Part shown: positions 1 to 6,469 of the stretch, one piece after another
Position numbering within the stretch: position 1 is the stretch's first letter
Layout: every line of letters begins with the position of its first letter
Source of the DNA: Bacteroides sp.
Lineage (GTDB): Bacteria; Bacteroidota; Bacteroidia; Bacteroidales; Bacteroidaceae
Length of the DNA stretch: 9,072 bases
Assembly (NCBI GenBank): GCA_030151635.1
Contig: JASLDF010000036.1
Span: 1-9,072 of the forward strand
Reading direction: 5' to 3'
Notes under the pieces: generated by a model
What the model saw: the letters and a program-made list of their open reading frames with translations, nothing else
The model's database searches: none
What the model was told of the DNA's origin: nothing
Made by a program: the position numbers and the translations under genes

Positions 1-113
1 AGAGGCGGGTGGGTAAGCTTACTATATCGCGCCGCTACAACCAACTACCTTTGCTGCGATCAAGCCCTGGAGGATTAATCAGGAGCTAGCCGTATAGGAC
101 TTACCCGTATTCT
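1..113 (-). ncRNA. ffs: Signal recognition particle RNA (4.5S-like, small bacterial type)
   Basis: This RNA binds Ffh to form the signal recognition particle that targets nascent membrane proteins. Read on the minus strand it folds as one long hairpin. The basal helix GGGTAAG/CTTACCC pairs 100-106 with 11-17. A second helix CTATA/TATAG pairs 93-97 with 22-26, and a third, GCTA/TAGC, pairs 87-90 with 34-37. The apical part (52-68) carries the Ffh-binding internal loop: AGG on the 5' side (66-68) and AGCA on the 3' side (52-55), closed by a short GC/GC stem. The apical loop, UUGAUC or UGAU, is not the GGAA seen in E. coli. A good promoter lies just upstream. The 5' end near 113 is inferred from that promoter. 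The 3' end is uncertain and may lie just outside the window. The identification rests on motif and fold, not on a covariance-model search. Confidence 0.8.
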
Positions 114-118
114 GCTTG

Positions 119-149
119 CAAAGGTACACCTTTTTAAATAACCTCCAAA
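119..149 (-). promoter_or_regulatory. Bacteroidetes-type promoter of the SRP RNA
   Basis: On the minus strand TACCTTTG (126 down to 119) matches the -7 consensus TAnnTTTG of the Bacteroidetes primary sigma factor. TTTG (149 down to 146) matches the -33 element, with a 19-base spacer. This is the best two-box promoter in the window, and it puts the transcript start a few bases below 119, just before the RNA's first helix. Confidence 0.8.
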
Positions 150-270
150 TACTAAGAAGACTTTTTTATCAACAAATAACTTAACCTTTTGAATTTCAGT
201 AAAATATATTTCAAACAATTTTCTTAATCAAAGCCAACATTAAGGAAATCAACTTTTAGGAAGAGAAAAT
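150..270. other. Gene-free spacer between divergent promoters
   Basis: With the flanking promoters this fills the gap between the SRP RNA and the first protein gene. It is strongly AT-rich. I see no convincing open reading frame, terminator, repeat or operator in it. Confidence 0.6.
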
Positions 271-300
271 ATTGAATAAACGCATTTATTTATACCTTTG
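271..300 (+). promoter_or_regulatory. Promoter of the DUF4199-to-apbE gene group
   Basis: TACCTTTG at 293-300 is a full match to the -7 consensus TAnnTTTG. ATTG at 271-274 is a near match to the -33 TTTG, with an 18-base spacer. Transcription would begin near 306, leaving a leader of about 30 bases before the ATG at 338. No other -7 match was noticed before the following four genes, so this is probably the main promoter for all five. Confidence 0.72.
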
Positions 301-337
301 TCAGATATATAACTTAATAATCAATAAGAAATAACGG

Positions 338-877
338 ATGGATAAACCAGTTAAAATAAATACAAAACAGTATAGCATGTACTTTGGTGCATATTTAGGA
401 GTTTACATGATTTTAAAATTCATACTCTTTCCTCTTGCCCTAGTTGTACCTTTTCTTGGCTTCTTCTTTATAGCTCTTACACTAGGAGTACCTTTAGTAG
501 CTTACTTTTATACTAGAATGTTTCGCAACAGAGTTCGTGGTGGAGTTATAACCTTTGGACAAGCCTATTTCTTTACAGTCAAGGTTTATTTCTATGCAGC
601 CTTGTTGGTATCTGTAGCACATTTTATATACTTCCAGTTTATCGATAATGGCTTTATCATGGAAAACGTACAAGCTCAACTAAACTTCTTATTAGAAGCC
701 AATAAAGACCACGAGCAATTTGCTGAGATTGAAGCTAACTTCACTGAGTCTATCAATACGTTTGCTAATATGACTCCCAAGGAAATTACTTTTAATTACC
801 TTTCCTTAAATATTACTTTAGGCTTCATTCTTTCATTCCCAACAGCCTTTTTAGTACGCAAATCTCCTAAATTATAA
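338..877 (+). CDS. DUF4199 family integral membrane protein
   Basis: Function unknown. The 179-residue protein has four likely membrane helices, at about residues 13-32, 36-58, 77-101 and 152-173. A soluble stretch at about 105-150, rich in acidic residues and Asn/Gln, sits between helices three and four. The segment around residues 66-80 (RVRGGVITFGQAY) resembles the GGYISFGQAF-like signature of DUF4199 proteins, which are common in Bacteroidetes and usually about this size. The ATG at 338 follows a good promoter by about 37 bases. The stop lies 11 bases before the glycosyltransferase start, so the two are almost certainly cotranscribed. Because this family is often found beside such a glycosyltransferase, a role in envelope lipid or glycan handling is possible, but nothing in the sequence shows a catalytic site. 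Confidence 0.85.
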   Translation: MDKPVKINTKQYSMYFGAYLGVYMILKFILFPLALVVPFLGFFFIALTLGVPLVAYFYTRMFRNRVRGGVITFGQAYFFTVKVYFYAALLVSVAHFIYFQFIDNGFIMENVQAQLNFLLEANKDHEQFAEIEANFTESINTFANMTPKEITFNYLSLNITLGFILSFPTAFLVRKSPKL

Positions 878-888
878 ATTAACCTGAT

Positions 889-1839
889 ATGAATATTTCA
901 GTAGTTATTCCATTACTCAATGAAGCAGAATCACTTCCAGAATTACAAGCCTGGATTAAGCGAGTGATGGATGAAAATAATTTTAGCTATGAAATTATCT
1001 TTATTGACGATGGAAGCACAGACAATTCGTGGAAGATAATCGAAGATTTAAGTCTAAATAATCCAGAAGTTAAAGCGATTAAATTTAGAAGAAACTACGG
1101 AAAATCCCCAGCTTTATACTGCGGCTTTGAGAAAGCTGATGGCGATGTAGTTATCACAATGGATGCTGACTTACAAGATAGCCCGGAAGAAATACCCGAA
1201 CTATATCGAATGATTACTGAAGAAGATTATGATTTAGTGTCTGGTTGGAAGCAAAAAAGATATGACCCTATATCTAAAACCCTTCCAACAAAGCTATTTA
1301 ATGCTACAGCCAGAAAGGTTTCGGGCATTAAAAACCTACATGATTTTAACTGTGGATTAAAGGCTTATAAAAAAGATGTCATAAAAAACATCGAAGTTTA
1401 TGGTGAAATGCACAGATATATTCCTTTCCTTGCAAAAGATGCTGGGTTTACTAAAATTGGCGAAAAAGTAGTTCATCATCAAGCACGTAAGTATGGAAAA
1501 ACTAAATTCGGACTTAGCCGATTTGTCAATGGGTATTTAGATTTAATAACATTGTGGTTTTTATCTAAATTCGGAGTTCGACCTATGCATTTTTTTGGAT
1601 TGTTCGGCTCTTTAATGTTTATTTTAGGTTTTATTGCCATCATCATAGTTGGAGCAACTAAACTTTATCGAATTAGTAACGGACTCCCATACAGACTCGT
1701 TACGGATTCACCTTACTTTTATATATCACTAACAACAATGATTATTGGAAGTCAATTGTTTTTAGCTGGATTTATAGGTGAACTAATAGTTCGAGGGTCT
1801 AACAATAGAAATAACTACCAAATCGAGAAAAATATTTAA
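889..1839 (+). CDS. Membrane-anchored family 2 glycosyltransferase (GtrB/ArnC/DPM1-like)
   Basis: Probably transfers a sugar from a nucleotide donor to polyprenyl phosphate on the cytoplasmic face of the inner membrane. The GT-A fold is at the N-terminus: VVIPLLNE at residues 5-12, the nucleotide-binding DDG at 40-42, and the metal-binding DAD at 92-94 followed by LQDSPEE, where the family usually has QDPPE. NCGLKAY at 154-160 is the typical acceptor-side motif. Two C-terminal membrane helices at about 232-256 and 275-299 are typical of the GtrB/ArnC/DPM1 branch, as is the length of 316 residues. The sugar and the acceptor cannot be read from sequence. Neither a flippase nor a GT-C partner is adjacent, so the product's fate is unknown. 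It lies 11 bases after the DUF4199 gene and 14 bases before the lipoprotein gene. Confidence 0.92.
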   Translation: MNISVVIPLLNEAESLPELQAWIKRVMDENNFSYEIIFIDDGSTDNSWKIIEDLSLNNPEVKAIKFRRNYGKSPALYCGFEKADGDVVITMDADLQDSPEEIPELYRMITEEDYDLVSGWKQKRYDPISKTLPTKLFNATARKVSGIKNLHDFNCGLKAYKKDVIKNIEVYGEMHRYIPFLAKDAGFTKIGEKVVHHQARKYGKTKFGLSRFVNGYLDLITLWFLSKFGVRPMHFFGLFGSLMFILGFIAIIIVGATKLYRISNGLPYRLVTDSPYFYISLTTMIIGSQLFLAGFIGELIVRGSNNRNNYQIEKNI

Positions 1840-1853
1840 TATTTACACATAAT

Positions 1854-2363
1854 ATGAATAAGAGATTTCATTTACTATCTACATTATTATTCAGTCTTCT
1901 AGGACTATGCATACTATTTGTAGCTTGCTCTGAAGAAAGTGACTGTTCAATGACTGCACGCCCCTATTTAGTGTGTAATTTCTACAAATATGGTGCTAGC
2001 AAAAATATAGTTAGAAGAGATACTTTACCAAGTCTTACTGTTAAAGCGCTTGAAACCGATTCTATTCTATTAAATAGAGATACCAATGTACATACATGGG
2101 ATCAACCTTTGCGATACACGAAGAAAATGACTGCTTTTGTGTTGATTTATGATGAGAATCCAGAAGCACCTAATGCTCTTAAGGATACGATATGGGTTGA
2201 ACATAACAACACATCATTCTTTGTGTCAATGGAATGTGGATTTCAGATGATACAAAACATTACATCGATAGCCAATTATACGCAACATAAGCTAGACTCT
2301 GTATCTCTAGTAAATTCGGAAGCAAATTACAATGGAAAAGAAAATATCAAAATTATTTTTTAG
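1854..2363 (+). CDS. DUF6452-type lipoprotein, possibly surface-exposed
   Basis: A 169-residue exported protein of unknown function that resembles the DUF6452 family of Bacteroidetes. The N-terminus is a lipoprotein signal: a basic start (MNKR), a hydrophobic stretch at about residues 7-24, and a lipobox-like FVAC with the modified cysteine at residue 25. The residues after that cysteine are Ser-Glu-Glu-Ser-Asp. Acidic residues right after the +1 cysteine resemble the export signal that sends lipoproteins to the cell surface in Bacteroidetes, so surface display is plausible but inferred. The mature part holds Cys30, Cys41 and Cys127, with possible disulfides, and mixed beta-type sequence. Its last 32 bases overlap the next gene, which suggests translational coupling. 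The family name is recalled from similarity and pairing and was not tested by a profile search. Confidence 0.78.
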   Translation: MNKRFHLLSTLLFSLLGLCILFVACSEESDCSMTARPYLVCNFYKYGASKNIVRRDTLPSLTVKALETDSILLNRDTNVHTWDQPLRYTKKMTAFVLIYDENPEAPNALKDTIWVEHNNTSFFVSMECGFQMIQNITSIANYTQHKLDSVSLVNSEANYNGKENIKIIF

Positions 2364-3093
2364 TTTAACCTTTATCATTGGGTCTTTCATTATTTGCCAG
2401 CCTCTATCAGCTGAAGAAAATGACAAAGAAAAAAAGACTAAAGATGTAGATTATGCTGAGATTCCTTTTTTCAAAGGGATATCTATTGGTTACGATTTAA
2501 TGGGACCAATTTATAAAGCATACTCCGATGATTATATGAGTAACGAAATCTCTGTTGATTTTAACTTTAAAAACCGTTTCTTCCCTGTGGTAGAACTTGG
2601 TTATGGAAATGCTGATAAGTGGAGTGATAAAGGTATCCAATATAAGGCTAAAGCACCTTACATGAGATTGGGTATGGACTATAACTTCTTCTACAAAAAG
2701 AAACACAATAGCATGCTATCCTTAGGGTTAAGGTATGCATTCACGACTTTTGATTTTGACGTAGCATCACTTCCCCTAGTCGATGACCAATTTGGTGAAC
2801 AAGTGGATAATCCAGGAATTTACGATGACGTATGGCAAGAGTCTGGACACTTCTCGAACAACAAGTTCTCCTCCAACATGCATTGGGTCGAATTCGTAGC
2901 TAGTGTACGAACTAAAATCTTCTACAACTTTCATATGGGTTGGTCCATTCGAGTACGTAACAAACTATCATCGAAGTCCAATACAAATGCAAACCCTTGG
3001 TATGTTCCTGGTTATGGAATATATAAAAATATGCGATTTGGAATCAATTATTCAATCATTTACACCATTCCATTTGGTAAAAAGAAAAAGTAA
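2332..3093 (+). CDS. DUF6048-type outer-membrane beta-barrel candidate
   Basis: A 253-residue exported protein of unknown function. It has a cleavable signal peptide (basic MEKKISK, hydrophobic core to about residue 24, likely cut after LSA at 27), then a charged linker at about 28-40. The rest alternates polar and aromatic or hydrophobic residues, as in a small beta barrel: examples are GISIGYDLMG near 49-58, VELGYGNAD near 87-95, MRLGMDYNFFY near 111-121, LGLRYAF near 131-137 and FGINYSIIYTIPFG near the end. It resembles DUF6048, which in Bacteroidetes is found paired with DUF6452. The ATG at 2332 lies inside the preceding gene in another frame. This start is favoured because it gives a full signal peptide. 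The next gene starts 12 bases after the stop. Confidence 0.78.
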   Translation: MEKKISKLFFSLTFIIGSFIICQPLSAEENDKEKKTKDVDYAEIPFFKGISIGYDLMGPIYKAYSDDYMSNEISVDFNFKNRFFPVVELGYGNADKWSDKGIQYKAKAPYMRLGMDYNFFYKKKHNSMLSLGLRYAFTTFDFDVASLPLVDDQFGEQVDNPGIYDDVWQESGHFSNNKFSSNMHWVEFVASVRTKIFYNFHMGWSIRVRNKLSSKSNTNANPWYVPGYGIYKNMRFGINYSIIYTIPFGKKKK

Positions 3094-3105
3094 AAAAAGA
3101 CCTTC

Positions 3106-4119
3106 ATGAATAAGAAATTAGGTAAAAATATCATTTGGCTATTGATATTAGCCATTGGAACCATCTTTATTATCCGTAAAAACTCAGAAGTTAAATATGT
3201 CAAAGTACAAGGTGGTATTTTTGGAACGTTATATTCTATTATATACCAATCTAACGAAAACTTAAAACCTGAGATAGAAGCAGAACTTAAACGCTTTGAT
3301 TATTCATTATCCCCTTTCAAAGAACAATCTATTATTTCTAAAGTCAATAGAAACGAGGAAGTTGAATTAGATAGTCTTTTCATCAATGTATTTAATCGTG
3401 CTCAAGAAATCTCTAAACTCACTAATGGTGCTTTTGATATTACCGTTGCTCCGTTGGTAAATGCGTGGGGTTTTGGATTTAAACAAGGTGAATTTCCAGA
3501 TTCTCTTAAAGTAGATAGTTTACTACAATACATCGGGTATGATAAAATACAGCTGATAGATGGTAAAGTTATCAAATCTCACCCTGAAATTATTTTAGAC
3601 TGTAGTGCCATTGCAAAAGGATATGCTGTTGATGTTATTGGAGATCTACTGGAAAGCAAAGGAATTAAAAACTACATGGTAGATATTGGTGGAGAAGTAC
3701 TAGCTAAAGGTACTAAAGTTGATAATGAATCTTGGAAAATAGCATTAAACAAACCTATCGATGATGAGACTTCACAAAACAACGAGATTGAACTAATCCT
3801 TCAATTAAAAGACAAAGGGTTAGCGACGTCAGGTAACTATAGAAACTTCTACATTAAAGATGGTCAGAAATATGCACATACTATCAGTCCTAAAACAGGG
3901 TTTCCAGTACAGCATAACATTCTTTCTGCAACGGTCATTGCAAACGACTGTATGACAGCCGATGCATTAGCCACATCATTTATGGTGGTAGGATTAGAAG
4001 AATCTCTCACTATTTTAAAGAAAACTCCAGGCGTTGAAGTCTGTTTAATCTACACTGATAATTCAGGAAACTACGAGACTTATTTAAGTGAAGGAATTAA
4101 AGACTTAATTATTCAGTAG
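3106..4119 (+). CDS. apbE: FAD:protein FMN transferase (ApbE)
   Basis: Transfers FMN from FAD to a threonine or serine of exported electron-transfer proteins such as NqrB/NqrC or RnfD/RnfG, using Mg2+, on the periplasmic side of the membrane. The 337-residue length is normal for the family. Visible hallmarks are GTLY at residues 40-43, the FAD-binding LDCSAIAKGYAVD at 164-176, VDIGGEV at 192-198, TSGNYRNF at 241-248, HTISPKTGFP at 258-267, and the metal-site motif TADALAT at 284-290. An N-terminal hydrophobic helix (about 9-23) looks like an uncleaved anchor, because no lipobox cysteine is present, unlike ApbE lipoproteins. No NQR or RNF gene lies in this window, so the target is elsewhere. 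The 3' end overlaps the convergent ttcA gene by 11 bases. Confidence 0.95.
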   Translation: MNKKLGKNIIWLLILAIGTIFIIRKNSEVKYVKVQGGIFGTLYSIIYQSNENLKPEIEAELKRFDYSLSPFKEQSIISKVNRNEEVELDSLFINVFNRAQEISKLTNGAFDITVAPLVNAWGFGFKQGEFPDSLKVDSLLQYIGYDKIQLIDGKVIKSHPEIILDCSAIAKGYAVDVIGDLLESKGIKNYMVDIGGEVLAKGTKVDNESWKIALNKPIDDETSQNNEIELILQLKDKGLATSGNYRNFYIKDGQKYAHTISPKTGFPVQHNILSATVIANDCMTADALATSFMVVGLEESLTILKKTPGVEVCLIYTDNSGNYETYLSEGIKDLIIQ

Positions 4120-4864
4120 TATCTACAGGAATAGGAAGTAACTCTGAATTGACATTAGTCATACTAGCCCATAAGCTGTAACGAGCTTCTGGGCTTATTT
4201 TTTCCAAAGTTTTCAACATATCCCCCATCACCTTTCTATTACTATCTTTATCAAAGGGACACTCTTTCTTCAGCTTTTTAAACTCCCTTAACTTGGCGTA
4301 AGCTTCAAGATCTTTTTCTGCAATCAGACACATAGGACGGATAATTTTCATATCGAACTTACGCATCACCAACATCGGAGGCATCGTACTAAAAGTGCCT
4401 TGAAAGGTCATATTCATCAGAAGTGTAGCCAAGATATCATCCATATGATGTCCCAAAGCTATTTTATTGCAACCCAATTCACGAGCTAAAGCAAACAACT
4501 CCTTCCTTCTCGTCCATGAACAAAGAAAGCAAGGAGACTTGCGATGATCCGTACTCGCTTCAAAAGATTGTTCACGAATATAAAGAGGTACACCAATACG
4601 ATTAAAAAACTCTTTCATATAGGTGTGGTCCGACTCATAATTTATGTTTGTCATCACCACGTGTGCAGCAGATATTTTAAACTTCGGCATAAACTTCTTC
4701 ACCCGCTCGGCCATAAGTTCTGCTAAAGCCAATGAGTCCTTTCCACCAGAAATTCCTAACAAAATATGGTCACCATCTGCTATTAATTGGTAGTCTTTCA
4801 TCCCTTGATTAAGCTTTCTGTTTAAGCGTTGAATCAACTTATATTCTTCTGAATTCTTTTTCAT
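4109..4864 (-). CDS. ttcA: TtcA-type tRNA 2-thiocytidine synthetase (PP-loop ATPase)
   Basis: Likely installs 2-thiocytidine at position 32 of tRNA: ATP adenylates the cytidine and sulfur arrives through an iron-sulfur cluster. Numbered from the ATG at 4864 (251 residues), the PP-loop SGGKDS is at 39-44, the cluster cysteines are Cys112 and Cys115 (CFLC) and Cys202 (KECPFD), and GHHMDDILATLLMN is at 138-151. This three-cysteine pattern is that of TtcA. The protein is shorter than the E. coli enzyme (311 residues), and the ends account for the difference. A longer reading from GTG at 4885 adds seven residues, but that GTG begins on the last base of the TAnnTTTG promoter box, so the ATG is preferred. 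The gene appears to stand alone, converging on apbE with an 11-base overlap of coding ends. Confidence 0.88.
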   Translation of the reverse strand: MKKNSEEYKLIQRLNRKLNQGMKDYQLIADGDHILLGISGGKDSLALAELMAERVKKFMPKFKISAAHVVMTNINYESDHTYMKEFFNRIGVPLYIREQSFEASTDHRKSPCFLCSWTRRKELFALARELGCNKIALGHHMDDILATLLMNMTFQGTFSTMPPMLVMRKFDMKIIRPMCLIAEKDLEAYAKLREFKKLKKECPFDKDSNRKVMGDMLKTLEKISPEARYSLWASMTNVNSELLPIPVDTTE

Positions 4865-4884
4865 CCTGACATTTAATTGAGCCA

Positions 4885-4892
4885 CAAAGATA
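4885..4892 (-). promoter_or_regulatory. Promoter -7 box of ttcA
   Basis: On the minus strand TATCTTTG (4892 down to 4885) matches TAnnTTTG. The -33 element is weak: TATG at 4914-4911, 18 bases upstream. Transcription would start near 4879, giving a leader of only about 15 bases before the ATG at 4864. The box's last base is the G of the alternative GTG start, which would therefore not be in the transcript. Confidence 0.65.
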
Positions 4893-4997
4893 ATTCTTTC
4901 TACATTTCCACATACTTAAAATTTGTGAAGTCTTACTGAAACCTTTTTACACCTATGAAAAGATATAACAGAATGAATAAATGTGAGATATATTTAC

Positions 4998-5005
4998 TAT
5001 TTTTG
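4998..5005 (+). promoter_or_regulatory. Promoter -7 box of the TPR-nfeD-floA-udp group
   Basis: TATTTTTG at 4998-5005 matches TAnnTTTG, about 35 bases before the ATG at 5041. No clear TTTG -33 box is at the right distance, so the call rests on one element and on position. With the ttcA promoter it makes a divergent pair in a 176-base gap. No further -7 match was seen before nfeD, floA or udp. Confidence 0.55.
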
Positions 5006-5040
5006 AATAATACAGACAGTTAATATACGAATTAAACATC

Positions 5041-6468
5041 ATGGTTAGATTAAAGATATACTTATTGATAGGTCTGGTTGGATGCTTTACAAATCTCAAG
5101 GCACAAACCATTGACCAAGCACGACTTTTATTTACACAACAAAAGTATGAAGAGGCAAAACCAATCTTCGAACGTTTTGTCAAATCTTATCCAAATAGTG
5201 CCAACTACAACTATTGGTACGGAGTAAGTGCATTCAATACTGGTGAAGCAGAAAAAGCAATAAAGCCTCTTGTGTTTGCAAACCGTAGAAAAGTACCCAA
5301 TGCTGCATTATATCTAAGTAAAGCCTATATTCAAACGTATCAGTTTGAAGAAGCTGAAACACTGCTTACAGGATTAATAAATACTGAAAAAAGACGTAAA
5401 AAAGACACGTCCGATTTGGAATTGCTATTACATCAAGCAAAACAAAACACTAGAATGTTACGTGGATTAGAGCAAGTAATGGTCATTGATAGTGTTGTAA
5501 TAGATAAAATTAATTTCCTTACTGCATTAAAGATTGGTAAGGAAACTGGCTCTTTTAATCATTTGATACCCTTTACTAAAGACTCTCTAGAAGTACGACC
5601 TACTGTTTTTGAAACGGAAAGAAGTAACGTTCGCTATTTCTCTAAAAAGAACACAAGTGGATATTACCAACTACACCAACAAAATCTAGTAGGAGATAAC
5701 AATTGGAGCAAAACGGAAACTCTAAAAGGACTGGATAACAATGACTCAATCAACTTGTCATTTCCTTTTGTCCTAAACGATGGCATCACACTTTATTTTG
5801 CCTCGGACGATGCCAATAAAACTGCAGGTGGACTAGATATACTTGTAACACGCTTCAACACGGGAAGCGACAGTTATCTGATTCCCGAAAATATAGGCAT
5901 GCCATTTAATTCTGTTTACAATGATTTTCTGTATGTCATTGATGAATTCAATAATCTTGGATGGTTTGTATCGGACCGTTTTCAACCCGAAGACAAAGTT
6001 TGTGTTTATACTTTTATCCCAAACAAAGTAAAGCGTACCTACGATTATGAAAATATGCCAAAAGACAAATTACGTCAATTGGCACAACTAAAGGAGATAA
6101 AACAGACTTGGACAGATACAATTGCTGTTCAAGATGCTTTAAATCGTCTAGAACTAATCAAACTTTACGAACCAAACGAAAAGAGTAATCAAAACTTTAG
6201 TTTTATTGTAAACGATGAATTAACTTACAATACGCTAACCGATTTTAAAGTTGAAGAGGCTAAAACGGAGTTTCTTAAATATCAACGAATGGTGCAAGAT
6301 CTTGAAGATTTGCAAACTAAGTTGCTAGATTTAAGAAACCAATTTGGAGAAGGTAAAACTGATTTAAGACCAGCTATTCTAGACTTAGAAAAACAAGTAG
6401 ATAGCAATAAATCAAACATCATTAAACAAGAAAAACAAATACGTAAACTAGAATTAAATACGAAGTAA
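5041..6468 (+). CDS. Exported TPR / propeller-like / coiled-coil protein
   Basis: Function unknown; 475 residues. The N-terminus is an export signal. The likely cut is after LKA at residue 21, leaving an N-terminal Gln. LVGC at 12-15 is a possible alternative lipobox. Residues about 23-110 form TPR-like helical repeats (QQKYEEAKPIFERFVKSYP, then NYWYGVSAFNTGEAEKAIKPL, then ALYLSKAYIQTYQFEEAETLL). Residues about 190-325 look like WD40/PD40-style propeller strands (FPFVLNDGITLYFASD at 241-256, GGLDILVTRFN at 263-273, GWFVSDR at 307-313). From about 404 to the end is a charged heptad-like coiled coil. The TPR-plus-propeller order resembles PorE/SprE-like envelope proteins, but no OmpA-like peptidoglycan-binding domain is present. 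Only one base separates its stop from nfeD, so it probably works in, or is at least coregulated with, the NfeD-FloA membrane module. Confidence 0.8.
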   Translation: MVRLKIYLLIGLVGCFTNLKAQTIDQARLLFTQQKYEEAKPIFERFVKSYPNSANYNYWYGVSAFNTGEAEKAIKPLVFANRRKVPNAALYLSKAYIQTYQFEEAETLLTGLINTEKRRKKDTSDLELLLHQAKQNTRMLRGLEQVMVIDSVVIDKINFLTALKIGKETGSFNHLIPFTKDSLEVRPTVFETERSNVRYFSKKNTSGYYQLHQQNLVGDNNWSKTETLKGLDNNDSINLSFPFVLNDGITLYFASDDANKTAGGLDILVTRFNTGSDSYLIPENIGMPFNSVYNDFLYVIDEFNNLGWFVSDRFQPEDKVCVYTFIPNKVKRTYDYENMPKDKLRQLAQLKEIKQTWTDTIAVQDALNRLELIKLYEPNEKSNQNFSFIVNDELTYNTLTDFKVEEAKTEFLKYQRMVQDLEDLQTKLLDLRNQFGEGKTDLRPAILDLEKQVDSNKSNIIKQEKQIRKLELNTK

Positions 6469-6469
6469 T

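Noticed and set aside
1..120. tRNA, tmRNA or riboswitch reading of the structured region
   Set aside because: There is no cloverleaf, CCA end or tag reading frame. The AGG/AGCA loop and single long hairpin fit SRP RNA better.
2903..3109. Plus-strand open frame of 68 codons
   Set aside because: It is a shifted frame inside the barrel-protein gene with no family resemblance.
4544..4726. Plus-strand open frame of 60 codons
   Set aside because: It lies wholly opposite the conserved core of ttcA, including the cysteine and PP-loop region, and looks like no known protein.
4864..4885. GTG start for ttcA, giving 258 residues
   Set aside because: It begins on the last base of the -7 promoter box, so it should not be in the mRNA. 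ATG at 4864 keeps all motifs.
4955..5023. 22-codon plus-strand reading frame in the ttcA/TPR-gene gap
   Set aside because: It contains the -7 box of the next gene, has no recognisable sequence and no own promoter.
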